A stretch of 24,443 nt of DNA from Firmicutes bacterium UBA993 (lineage in GTDB: Bacteria > Bacillota > Dethiobacteria > DTU022), in contig DBBD01000024.1 in the NCBI GenBank assembly GCA_002292015.1, forward strand, positions 1-24,443, read 5' to 3'. The translations under genes were made by a program, and so were the position numbers. Of this stretch, positions 14,666 through 21,741 are shown piece after piece. Numbering within the stretch: position 1 is the stretch's first letter; every line of letters starts with the position of its first letter. The notes under the pieces are model-generated. The model was not told where the DNA came from, ran no database searches, and was given only the letters and a program-made list of their open reading frames with translations.

Positions 14666-16711
14666 ATGCAACGGGTTCAACCCTATCATTATATTGTGGC
14701 TTTGGCCGGACTCTTTATCCTTGTTGGGCTGGTTCTCTATACAATACAGCTTCTTCCTTCGGCCGAAGGTGAGAGTATACCGATCGATCCCCTGACGCAA
14801 AGCTCAGCCTCGGATCTTTATGATCTTTGGTTTACACCTGTAAATATCTATGACCTAAGCGCCGACCGTAATCTTACGGCAATCCTTTTCAGTGCCGATA
14901 ACAATAAGGCCAGCTTGCTAGGTCGCGATCGTCAGCTGCGTTGGGATAAGAACTTTGCCACCGCTCCTCTGCAGGCGAAGATTTCTTCATGCGGTAATTA
15001 TGCGGCTGTTGGCACTGCCGGCGGTAGGCTACACTTTACAGCAACCGATCAGAGCTTTTCCTGGGACGATGAAGGCGATCCGGTTGATCTCATAGCGATT
15101 TCCCCCAACGGGGCCTGGATTGCTGCCGCTAGATCGAATGAGGCACAGGGTTACCAGTATATAGAGCTATACAGTCAGTCAGGGGAACTGCAATGGACGA
15201 TTGAGACAGGTAAAGTAATTAATATTTTCCTCTCAAGCGAATACTTGGAACAGACCAATCTCTACTACACCGCCCTTGAACAGGGGGGGGTGCCCAAGAT
15301 CTATGCAGTCGGCCTTGATGGCCGGGAGCTTTGGGTAAAGGATAATGAGAAGCTGGCCGCCATATCAAGGCATGGTAGCCGGATCGCCGCCGTACAGGGA
15401 AGCCGCCTGATCACTTATGATGCCCTGGGCTACGAGTTATGGAGGACCAGTTTGCCCACAGAACCGCAAACAGTGCTTTTTAACCCTCAGAACTACAACC
15501 GAATTTTAGTCAACGGCAGCCAGAAAGATGGCGGCGATAACTTTTTCTACTTTGATCTGGCCGAAGATTTGCTCTGGACGAAAAATATTGGAGACGGAAC
15601 CCTTTTCGATTTTACCGCAGACGGCAGGCATATCGTTACCAGCTCTTGGCGGCATTACAAGGAAGATTACACGCAGATGAGAATTTTTGATCATGTAGGG
15701 TTGGAAGTTAGCAATTGGGAAGTCGCGATGCGGGTAGAACACCTGCTGGTAACGGGACACCCGACGTTGATCGTGATCGGCGGCGATGATGGCTATATTA
15801 ATCTGGTCGATTTAAAGGCAATGATAACACTTAACGGGAACGGAGTTTCTGCTGTGCCGATCTATAGCCCTGTTTCTGTCGGGACTATAGCCGGTGAAAC
15901 TAAGGTTACTCTATTTTTTACCGATGAAAGCGGAAACCTGGTGCCAGTAAGCCGTTCTGTAAGCATGACTGACAATCCACTACAGGCAGCTCTTGATGAA
16001 CTGGTGCGTGGACCGGCCAGGGGCAGCGCCCTATATCGGACTATTCCCGATAAAAAAGCATGGATTATTGCTGATTATGAGCCGTCCACAGGTAGGCTTA
16101 TCCTGGAACTGTCTCCTGATTTATTGGCAATTGAAGGTGAGGTGCAAAGCCTTAATGCCTACAAATCACTGCTTTATACGGTAAGCGCTAGCCCGGGTGT
16201 GAAAGAGATTATTTTATCCAGTGGCGGAGAACCAATTGAGCAATTTGGTACATTGAAACTGGATCAACCGGTAAAAGCGCACCAATGGCAGAAACCGCTT
16301 TTTGTCCCCACTTTCAGCGGCAATCGTTACTATCTGGCTACTCAGGAGATGGCTGACAGCGAAATGACCGATGCGGATCTGAAAGAACTGCTTGAGCAGG
16401 TTATACGACTATCCCGCTCAACCCTACCGTTCATTCCTCCTGCTTTAGCGGTTACGGAGCTGAGGGCTACTGGCGAGCAGCTGCAGGTAAACTTTAATCG
16501 CTACTTCAAAGAAATATTTATTGAAGAAGCGGGAGAAAATGAGATCCTGCAGGTCACACTTTTCCTTGATGCTCTCTTCCTGACAGCGTTCAGAAACAGT
16601 CGTGTTCAAAAGATTGAAATTCTGGTAAACGGTGAACCCTGGATGCCACCAGCCGGTTACCCGGCCCTGAGTCGTATTTACCATCAGAACAGTTACATCA
16701 ATCCCGAATAA
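14666..16711 (+). CDS. Membrane-anchored beta-propeller/GerMN-domain protein
   Basis: Protein of 681 residues. One N-terminal hydrophobic segment (about 8-29) without a lipobox cysteine should anchor it with the bulk outside the cytoplasm. Residues 60-390 carry seven repeats of a hydrophobic-W motif (W93, W133, W177, W223, W259, W304, W351), spaced 36-47 residues, as in PQQ/WD-type seven-bladed propellers. A GerMN domain follows (about 412-532, with VTLFFTDESGNLVPVSRSV and ALDELVRGP). A second, GerMN-like half (about 600-660, LQVNFNRYF ... EILVNGEPW) closes the protein. ATG 14666 has GGAGGTGA five bases upstream. An out-of-frame ATG lies at 14662. GerMN domains occur in spore-germination proteins and in actinobacterial LpqB, which also has a propeller and lies beside mtrAB. 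The position after a two-component pair suggests a related signalling or envelope role. Confidence 0.82.
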   Translation: MQRVQPYHYIVALAGLFILVGLVLYTIQLLPSAEGESIPIDPLTQSSASDLYDLWFTPVNIYDLSADRNLTAILFSADNNKASLLGRDRQLRWDKNFATAPLQAKISSCGNYAAVGTAGGRLHFTATDQSFSWDDEGDPVDLIAISPNGAWIAAARSNEAQGYQYIELYSQSGELQWTIETGKVINIFLSSEYLEQTNLYYTALEQGGVPKIYAVGLDGRELWVKDNEKLAAISRHGSRIAAVQGSRLITYDALGYELWRTSLPTEPQTVLFNPQNYNRILVNGSQKDGGDNFFYFDLAEDLLWTKNIGDGTLFDFTADGRHIVTSSWRHYKEDYTQMRIFDHVGLEVSNWEVAMRVEHLLVTGHPTLIVIGGDDGYINLVDLKAMITLNGNGVSAVPIYSPVSVGTIAGETKVTLFFTDESGNLVPVSRSVSMTDNPLQAALDELVRGPARGSALYRTIPDKKAWIIADYEPSTGRLILELSPDLLAIEGEVQSLNAYKSLLYTVSASPGVKEIILSSGGEPIEQFGTLKLDQPVKAHQWQKPLFVPTFSGNRYYLATQEMADSEMTDADLKELLEQVIRLSRSTLPFIPPALAVTELRATGEQLQVNFNRYFKEIFIEEAGENEILQVTLFLDALFLTAFRNSRVQKIEILVNGEPWMPPAGYPALSRIYHQNSYINPE

Positions 16712-16750
16712 TATAATCATTCTCGCCTTAAATACTCTTACCTTGGATAA

Positions 16751-16779
16751 TTGTCATCTGCCCTTCTTTAAGCTAAAAT
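16751..16779 (+). promoter_or_regulatory. Candidate sigma-A promoter of argS
   Basis: TTGTCA (-35, 16751-16756) and TAAAAT (-10, 16774-16779) with a 17-base spacer lie 28 bases before the argS start. Both hexamers match consensus at five or more of six positions. This gives argS a short leader without room for a T-box. Confidence 0.6.
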
Positions 16780-16806
16780 GAGTGAAAACGCGCCAAGGAG
16801 AAAGAT

Positions 16807-18516
16807 ATGCAGAAGCTTAAAGAAGAAATCAGCCTCCTCCTCTCCTCCTGTCTGCCACTTGAACCGGCTGTGATCGAAGATCTGCTGGAAATTCCACCAG
16901 ACCCCAATTTTGGCGACCTTGCTTTTCCTTGTTTTACGCTTGCAAAAACCTATAAAAAAGCGCCGGCCCTGATTGCTGATGAGTTGGCAGCCGGGCTGAC
17001 AGCTCAAAAAGGTGTTTACTGGGGTAGAGTTACAGCAGGCGGTCCATACCTAAACTTTTTTATCGCACCGGAAGCTTACGGGCGCGAAGTGCTGCGCGAG
17101 GTCTGGAAAGAGGGCGAAAAATACGGTCACTGCGCTATCGGGAAAGGGCGCAACGTAACGATCGATTATTCATCGCCGAACATCGCTAAACCCTTTGGAA
17201 TCGGTCATATTCGCTCGACTGTTATCGGGCATGCACTCTATCTTATTTTCCGGGCTCTCGGTTACAGCAGTATCGGGGTTAACCACCTTGGCGACTGGGG
17301 TACCCAGTTTGGCAAGCTGATCGTCGCCTATAAAAGATGGGGGGATGAAGATCAACTGGAGGCTGATCCAGTCGATTATCTCTACCGGCTCTATGTCAAG
17401 TTCCATCAGTGCGCGGAAGAAGATTCGTCCCTTGAAGATGAAGCAAGGTTATGGTTTAAAAAACTGGAGGAGGAAAACTGCGAAGCGGTAGACTACTGGA
17501 ATCGCTTCCGTCGCCTTAGTCTTGAGAACTACGCCCTGATTTACCAGCTGCTGGGGATTGAGTTTGAGCATTACCATGGCGAAAGCCACTATAACAAAAT
17601 GTTGGACGATGTGATTGAGTTAGTGCTGGAAAAGGGCATAGCCGAGGAGAGCGAAGGCGCCCTGATTGTTGACCTCGAACCACACGGTCTGCCCCCGGTA
17701 ATGTTGCGCAAAAAAGATGGGGCTACACTCTATATCACCCGTGATCTGGCGGCTGCGATATACAGAAAAAACACTTTTGATTTTGCCCTATCCTTATATG
17801 TTGTCGGAGCCGAACAGACACTTCATTTCCAACAACTCTTTAAAGTATTGGAACTTTTGGGTTTTAAATGGGCAAAGGATTGTGTTCATGTGCCATTTGG
17901 CCTAATTCGCTTTAAAGAAGGGCGTATGTCAACCCGCGCTGGTAAGATTGTTTTGCTGGAGGAGGTTTTGAAGCGTTCCATCGACATGGCCCGGGACATA
18001 ATCGAAGAGAAAAATCCCGATCTGGCCGACAAGGAGAGAGCTGCACTGGCGGTTGGTCTGGGCGCGGTTCGTTTCGGCGATCTTAGCAACGATCGGATAA
18101 AAAATATCGAGTTTGACTGGGAAAAAGTCCTCGACTTCTCAGGGGAAACTGCTGCCTACATCCAATATGCCCATGCCCGGATCTGCAGTATTCTCAGGAA
18201 AGCTGGGCCGGATTGCGGGAACTGGAACGACCAGGCTGCTTCGTTGTTGATAAAAGAAGAAGAAATCATGCTCATCAAAACCCTGGCTATTTTGCCGGAA
18301 AAAATTGTTGCAGCGGCAGAAGTATACCGCCCTTCAATTATCGCCCGCTACCTTGTTGATGTGGCCCGTGAATTCAACCGCTTTTACCATAACTGCCCTG
18401 TTTTAAGCAGCACAGGCGAACTACAGCGGGGCAGACTGCTTTTAATCGGGGCAACCAGGCAGGTTATCGCCAACGGTTTGGCCCTTCTCGGTATTGAAGC
18501 GCCGCACGAGATGTAA
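16807..18516 (+). CDS. argS: Arginyl-tRNA synthetase
   Basis: Class I aminoacyl-tRNA synthetase of 569 residues, within the usual length, charging tRNA-Arg with arginine in the cytoplasm. An N-terminal Add-1-type tRNA-binding domain (about 1-85) includes DPNFGDLAFPCF. The HIGH-type motif is GIGHIRST (131-138), preceded by DYSSPNIAKPF. The KMSKS counterpart is GRMSTRAGKIV near residue 372, typical of ArgRS, where the canonical lysines are changed. The C-terminal DALR anticodon-binding domain (about 450-569) has YIQYAHARICSILRKAG and ends in GLALLGIEAPHEM. AAGGAG (16795-16800) lies six bases before ATG. A tRNA-Arg gene lies downstream after serS and two tRNA-Ser genes. Confidence 0.96.
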   Translation: MQKLKEEISLLLSSCLPLEPAVIEDLLEIPPDPNFGDLAFPCFTLAKTYKKAPALIADELAAGLTAQKGVYWGRVTAGGPYLNFFIAPEAYGREVLREVWKEGEKYGHCAIGKGRNVTIDYSSPNIAKPFGIGHIRSTVIGHALYLIFRALGYSSIGVNHLGDWGTQFGKLIVAYKRWGDEDQLEADPVDYLYRLYVKFHQCAEEDSSLEDEARLWFKKLEEENCEAVDYWNRFRRLSLENYALIYQLLGIEFEHYHGESHYNKMLDDVIELVLEKGIAEESEGALIVDLEPHGLPPVMLRKKDGATLYITRDLAAAIYRKNTFDFALSLYVVGAEQTLHFQQLFKVLELLGFKWAKDCVHVPFGLIRFKEGRMSTRAGKIVLLEEVLKRSIDMARDIIEEKNPDLADKERAALAVGLGAVRFGDLSNDRIKNIEFDWEKVLDFSGETAAYIQYAHARICSILRKAGPDCGNWNDQAASLLIKEEEIMLIKTLAILPEKIVAAAEVYRPSIIARYLVDVAREFNRFYHNCPVLSSTGELQRGRLLLIGATRQVIANGLALLGIEAPHEM

Positions 18517-18519
18517 TTG

Positions 18520-18540
18520 AAGAAAAGATCCCCTTTTCTT
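18520..18540 (+). terminator. A/T-rich stem-loop after argS (weak terminator candidate)
   Basis: AAGAAAAG (18520-18527) is exactly complementary to CTTTTCTT (18533-18540), giving an 8-bp stem with a 5-nt loop right after the argS stop. The T residues lie inside the stem, not after it, and the stem is A/T rich, so termination would be inefficient. Read-through into serS is possible. Confidence 0.3.
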
Positions 18541-18618
18541 AAGCGGCGGAAGCGGGCGCAGAAGCAAAACAGTTTTCACTTCCCTAAGAAGAGGGTTGGA
18601 GTGAGGGGGAAATTTTAA

Positions 18619-19920
18619 GTGCTAGACCTCAAATTTGTCCGTGAAAACCCGGAAACCGTGAGGCAGGCCATGATCGATAAGGGTGAAACCGGCGATCTTG
18701 ACGGAATCTTAAGCCGCGATATCGTGAGACGGGATCTGCTGAAGGAAACTGAAGAACTGAAGCAGATCCGTAACCGTGTTTCCAGGGAAATCGGAAAAGC
18801 GGGTGCCGACAGCGCTGTTGCACAGCAGAAAAAAGACGAGATGCGCGATGTTTCATCCCGCATCAAAGAACTTGATGAAAAACTACGTCGGGTAGACGGC
18901 GAGATGGAGCTGCTGCTTCTCGGTTTGCCCAACATTCCGGATGATACTGTGCCGCGTGGTAAAGAAGAAGAAGACAATGTCGAGGTGCGCCGTTGGGGCG
19001 ATCAGCCGCAGTTTGGTTTTGAACCGCTGGCGCACTGGGATGTCGGTGCCAACTTAGGCATAATTGATTTCCACCGCGCCGGGAAAATTACCGGCAGCCG
19101 TTTTGCTCTTTATTATGGAGACGGTGCCAGGCTGGAACGGGCGCTGATCTCATTTATGCTGGACCTGCATACCACAGGGCACGGTTACCGGGAAGTCTTT
19201 CCGCCCTTTTTAGTTAATGCCGCCAGCATGACCGGCACCGGCCAACTGCCAAAATTTGCCGAGGATGCCTTTCGCGTTGAGGGTACCGACTACTACCTGA
19301 TTCCCACTGCCGAGGTACCGGTAACCAACCTGCATCGGGACGAGATCTTGGAAGCAGAACAGCTTCCCCTATACTATGCCGCCTACAGCGCCTGCTTCCG
19401 TGCTGAAGCCGGCGCCCACGGTCGCGATACCCGCGGCCTGATTCGTCAACACCAGTTTAATAAGGTTGAGCTGGTCAAATTTGTTAAACAGGAAGATTCC
19501 TTCGAAGAATTAGAGAAACTAACCAATAATGCCGAAAAAGTTTTGCAGCTGCTGGGGCTACCCTACCGGGTTATGCTAATGTGCAGCGGTGATCTGGGTT
19601 TCGCCCCGGCTAAAAAATATGATCTCGAAGTCTGGTTGCCGGCCTACAATACCTACCGTGAAATTTCCTCCTGCAGCAACTTTACCGATTTTCAGGCCCG
19701 ACGAGCCGGGATTCGTTACCGTCCGGAGCAGGGCAAAAAAACTCAGTTTGTTCATACCCTTAATGGATCGGGGGTAGCAGTTGGCCGCACGGTAGCGGCA
19801 ATTCTTGAGAACTTCCAGCAGGAAGACGGTAGCGTGGTGATTCCGGAAGTGCTGCGCCCGTACTTTGGTGGTAGGGATAGAATAACTGCAGCTGCAACAG
19901 CAGCTGCAACACGTAATTGA
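18619..19920 (+). CDS. serS: Seryl-tRNA synthetase
   Basis: Class II synthetase of 433 residues charging tRNA-Ser (and tRNA-Sec where present). The N-terminal long coiled-coil arm (about 30-105) that grips the tRNA variable arm is recognisable by heptad-like K/E-rich helices. The catalytic core has MTGTGQLPKF (204-213), PTAEVPVTN (229-237), motif 2 FRAEAGAHGRDTRGLIRQHQF (260-280) and motif 3 NGSGVAVGRTVAAILENFQ (382-400). The start is GTG, with GAGGGGGA (18603-18610) eight bases upstream, and MLDLKFVRENPE matches the family N-terminus. The last residues AAATAAATRN derive from an exact 12-bp tandem duplication (19888-19911). Two tRNA-Ser genes follow directly. Confidence 0.96.
   Translation: MLDLKFVRENPETVRQAMIDKGETGDLDGILSRDIVRRDLLKETEELKQIRNRVSREIGKAGADSAVAQQKKDEMRDVSSRIKELDEKLRRVDGEMELLLLGLPNIPDDTVPRGKEEEDNVEVRRWGDQPQFGFEPLAHWDVGANLGIIDFHRAGKITGSRFALYYGDGARLERALISFMLDLHTTGHGYREVFPPFLVNAASMTGTGQLPKFAEDAFRVEGTDYYLIPTAEVPVTNLHRDEILEAEQLPLYYAAYSACFRAEAGAHGRDTRGLIRQHQFNKVELVKFVKQEDSFEELEKLTNNAEKVLQLLGLPYRVMLMCSGDLGFAPAKKYDLEVWLPAYNTYREISSCSNFTDFQARRAGIRYRPEQGKKTQFVHTLNGSGVAVGRTVAAILENFQQEDGSVVIPEVLRPYFGGRDRITAAATAAATRN
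19888..19911 (+). repeat. Two exact tandem copies of a 12-bp unit in the serS 3-prime end
   Basis: GCAGCTGCAACA occurs at 19888-19899 and again at 19900-19911. Being in frame, it encodes AAAT twice in the disordered C-terminal tail of SerS. It is most simply a slippage duplication. Number of copies could vary between strains. Confidence 0.85.
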
Positions 19921-19945
19921 CATGATATTTTTCCTTTGCTATACT
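19917..19945 (+). promoter_or_regulatory. Near-consensus sigma-A promoter for the tRNA cluster
   Basis: A perfect TTGACA (-35, 19917-19922) overlaps the serS stop codon. TATACT (-10, 19940-19945) follows after a 17-base spacer, 25 bases before the first tRNA. The strength of both hexamers fits the high expression expected of stable RNA, and the position allows transcription independent of serS. Confidence 0.75.
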
Positions 19946-19970
19946 TGAACATGCCCAATATGCCTTCCGA

Positions 19971-20057
19971 GGAGGGGTGTCCGAGCGGTTTAAGGAGCTA
20001 GTCTTGAAAACTAGTGACCCGAAAGGGCCGTGGGTTCGAATCCCACCCCCTCCGCCA
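19971..20057 (+). tRNA. tRNA-Ser (anticodon UGA)
   Basis: Class II tRNA of 87 nt with encoded CCA. The acceptor stem GGAGGGG pairs with CCCCTCC, with discriminator G. The anticodon loop is CTTGAAA, giving TGA, read as UCA serine codons, in a perfect CTAGT/ACTAG stem. The long variable arm TGACCCGAAAGGGCCG is typical of serine tRNAs. The T arm is GTGGG-TTCGAAT-CCCAC. It follows its synthetase gene. Confidence 0.97.
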
Positions 20058-20073
20058 CTAGATGCAAATATGA

Positions 20074-20167
20074 GGAGAGATGGCCGAGAGGTCGAAGGCG
20101 GTCGCCTGCTAAGCGATTAAGTGGGTAAAAGCCTGCTTCGAGGGTTCGAATCCCTCTCTCTCCGCCA
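20074..20167 (+). tRNA. tRNA-Ser (anticodon GCU)
   Basis: Class II tRNA of 94 nt with encoded CCA. The acceptor GGAGAGA pairs with TCTCTCC, with discriminator G. The anticodon loop CTGCTAA gives GCT, decoding AGC/AGU serine codons, in a GTCGC/GCGAT stem (first pair G-U). The variable arm is long. The T arm is GAGGG-TTCGAAT-CCCTC. It lies 16 bases after tRNA-Ser(UGA) and is probably part of the same transcript. Confidence 0.97.
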
Positions 20168-20170
20168 CAT

Positions 20171-20248
20171 GCGCCCGTAGCTCAGTCCGGATAGAGTAAC
20201 TGACTACGAATCAGGAGGTCGCAGGTTCAAATCCTGCCGGGCGCACCA
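20171..20248 (+). tRNA. tRNA-Arg (anticodon ACG)
   Basis: Class I tRNA of 78 nt with encoded CCA. The acceptor GCGCCCG pairs with CGGGCGC, with discriminator A. The anticodon loop CTACGAA gives ACG, expected to become ICG and read CGU/CGC/CGA. The T arm is GCAGG-TTCAAAT-CCTGC. By my numbering the outermost anticodon stem pair is A27 against G43, a mismatch. Only three bases separate it from the preceding tRNA. The cognate synthetase gene argS is two genes upstream of the tRNA cluster. Confidence 0.96.
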
Positions 20249-20262
20249 AAAAACTAGGGGTT

Positions 20263-20470
20263 TTGGGGTTAATATTAATCCTCTTTGCCGAGCTCGGGTG
20301 TTTCTCAGGTCTCAAAAATGCCGCAACCTACCGCTGCCGGGAATTTTCCGGCAGCATCAAAGGCGAAAGTTACCGCTTCTTAGTCGCTCATTCTTCCGAG
20401 CTAGACAAGCACATCACCCGGACCCTGGAGAAAAAGTTGGCTAACTCTGGCAGTGCTCTTGAAAGCCTGT
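20263..20470 (+). pseudogene. Fragment resembling an IS1634/IS4-type transposase (remnant)
   Basis: Between tRNA-Arg and the convergent antiporter operon one plus-strand frame reads NAATYRCREFSG, then SIKGESYRFLVAHSSELDK and TLEKKLANSGSALESLF. The pattern Y-R-F-hydrophobic-V-x-H-S-S-x-L-D-K followed by a K/E-rich helix resembles the middle of IS1634-family transposases, from memory of that family. There is no recognisable N-terminal part, DDE catalytic core or terminal repeat, and the frame then runs into the 3-prime end of the minus-strand mbhE-like gene (20471). It would be a decayed remnant of a mobile element. The boundaries are approximate and the identification is a recollection, not a search. 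The alternative is chance coding in a 222-bp intergenic region. Confidence 0.42.
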
Positions 20471-20800
20471 TTAGTGATCAACTTCTTTTTCTTTTTCTTT
20501 CTGACCGGTGCTTCTCGTGCCCCAAACCAGCATAATTGATACAACGGCAGCAAATAAAACCGTTGACTCAAGCAATGTATCGTAGCCGCGGTAGTCGATC
20601 AAAATATTGCTCACTAGATTCAAACCACCACATTCCTCAGTGCCTCTATAGACATAACGTTTATAGACATAGTCACCAGTTGGGTCACCTATGTTGCCGT
20701 GGACCAGCATTTCGGAAACTGCAAGCAATAATATGAAGAAGATCAGCCCAACCAGAACAACTGACACCACGTAAAACAATACATGGGGCAGGCTTTTCAC
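20471..20800 (-). CDS. MbhE-like antiporter subunit (MrpA C-terminal counterpart)
   Basis: Small membrane protein of 109 residues. TM segments lie at about 8-30 and 80-95. Between them is the motif CGGLNLVSNILIDYRGYDTLLESTVLF (about 57-83), which matches the N-x-V-N-x-I-L-x-D-x-R-x-x-D-T-x-x-E signature of MbhE and of the C-terminal end of MrpA. The tail is charged (KEKEKEVDH). The start is GTG, with GGGAGGCG upstream, and it overlaps the preceding gene stop by four bases (GTGA). It is the last gene of the minus-strand antiporter operon and is the second of two pieces that in classical MrpA form its C-terminus. It should contribute to the Na+/H+ translocating membrane arm. Confidence 0.8.
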   Translation of the reverse strand: MKSLPHVLFYVVSVVLVGLIFFILLLAVSEMLVHGNIGDPTGDYVYKRYVYRGTEECGGLNLVSNILIDYRGYDTLLESTVLFAAVVSIMLVWGTRSTGQKEKEKEVDH

Positions 20801-21039
20801 TGCGGTCGCCTCCCAACTTTGGTAACTACGGTTACCAATAGTACTGTCATCCCAATGCCAACAGCCGCTTCTGTTATAGCCAGATCAGGCGCATTTAGCT
20901 GCAGCCAAATCAGGGACATTACCATGCTGAATGCTCCAAAGATGATCACGACATAGAGCAAATCCTTGAAGATAAAGATCGAAAAAGTACATGCAACTAA
21001 GATTATCAACAGCATAAATATTAAAATATCAGTGATCAC
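20797..21039 (-). CDS. MbhD-like (DUF4040) antiporter subunit
   Basis: Membrane protein of 80 residues with three hydrophobic segments (about 3-22, 27-47, 54-74). The motif LNAPDLAITEAAVGIGMTVLL (about 48-68) is the APDxAxTEAAVGxG signature of MbhD/DUF4040 and of the MrpA C-terminal region. The start is GTG overlapping the MrpG stop by four bases, and the stop overlaps the next gene by four bases, so the three are translationally coupled. It works with the following MbhE-like protein in place of the C-terminal part of MrpA. Confidence 0.85.
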   Translation of the reverse strand: MITDILIFMLLIILVACTFSIFIFKDLLYVVIIFGAFSMVMSLIWLQLNAPDLAITEAAVGIGMTVLLVTVVTKVGRRPQ

Positions 21040-21437
21040 CCGTTATCCCCGCCCTTCTCGCGCACCGTAACCAAAGGTTGTCTTCTCCTATGCCGCCGGG
21101 AAGCGACGTAGTCATTAATTAAAAAACTACCCTCGACCATCGGGGTGCCCCTGTTATAAGCAGTCTTGGCAATCAGGTGAGTAATCACAGGATTAATTGT
21201 AGCAATCATCGCAGCGATTAACAGTAGTTTGGTAATATTAGTAATGTTGGCAAAAAGCAGCATCAGCCCAATCAACATCATACCGGTTCCCAACGTGTCG
21301 CATTTTCCCATAGCATGCATCCGGGTATAGACATCAGGAAGGCGGAGCAAGCCCACTACACCGACCAGCAGAAAAAAGAAACCGCCAAAGATGAAAAAGA
21401 GAGCGATATACGGAATCGCTTGTTGAACAATTGTCAT
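21036..21437 (-). CDS. mrpG: Cation/proton antiporter subunit G (MrpG/MnhG)
   Basis: Membrane protein of 133 residues with about three TM segments (10-33, 48-66, 70-92). The signature GLLRLPDVYTRMHAMGKCDTLG (about 29-50) is that of MnhG/PhaG/MrpG. The C-terminal 40 residues are basic and longer than the minimal family. ATG 21437 has AGAGGTG (minus strand) about eight bases upstream. The gene lies 37 bases after mrpF and overlaps the MbhD-like gene by four bases. Part of a multisubunit monovalent cation/H+ antiporter in the cytoplasmic membrane. Confidence 0.92.
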   Translation of the reverse strand: MTIVQQAIPYIALFFIFGGFFFLLVGVVGLLRLPDVYTRMHAMGKCDTLGTGMMLIGLMLLFANITNITKLLLIAAMIATINPVITHLIAKTAYNRGTPMVEGSFLINDYVASRRHRRRQPLVTVREKGGDNG

Positions 21438-21474
21438 ATTAAAACACCTCTACTCATTTTTTTGTGCCGTCCTT

Positions 21475-21741
21475 CTACAGAATAAAACCTTCGCGCAGTA
21501 GTTTAAGGATGCAAAGCGTTCCGATAAAAGTTCCGAGCACAAAAACAAAAGCGACGTCAATGTAGAAATAACTATTATCAAGATAAGCAAAAATCAAAAC
21601 CGTCAGTATAACATTAGTGGTTATCATATTCATCGCCACTAACCTGTCCAGAACCGTTGGCCCGCTAAAAGCTCGGGCTATTGAGAGCAGGGAAATGACG
21701 ATAAGCCCAACAACTACAGCATAAAGTGCGATTTCAACCAT
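21475..21741 (-). CDS. mrpF: Cation/proton antiporter subunit F (MrpF/MnhF)
   Basis: Membrane protein of 88 residues, normal for MrpF, with three TM segments (about 4-22, 35-54, 59-80). ARAFSGPTVLDRLVAMNMITTN (about 23-44) is the GPTxxDRxxAxN family signature, and YIDVAFVFVLGTFIGTL follows as expected. The ATG overlaps the end of mrpE by eight bases, and AGAGGGA lies about ten bases upstream. Order E-F-G is that of classical mrp/mnh operons. Confidence 0.93.
   Translation of the reverse strand: MVEIALYAVVVGLIVISLLSIARAFSGPTVLDRLVAMNMITTNVILTVLIFAYLDNSYFYIDVAFVFVLGTFIGTLCILKLLREGFIL

Noticed and set aside
18517..18618. T-box leader before serS
   Set aside because: Only 102 bases, without specifier-loop or T-box motifs. 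The purine-rich stretch at the end is the ribosome binding site.
20171..20480. CRISPR array or phage attachment site at the tRNA cluster
   Set aside because: No repeated direct units and no duplicated tRNA 3-prime end were seen in the flanking sequence.
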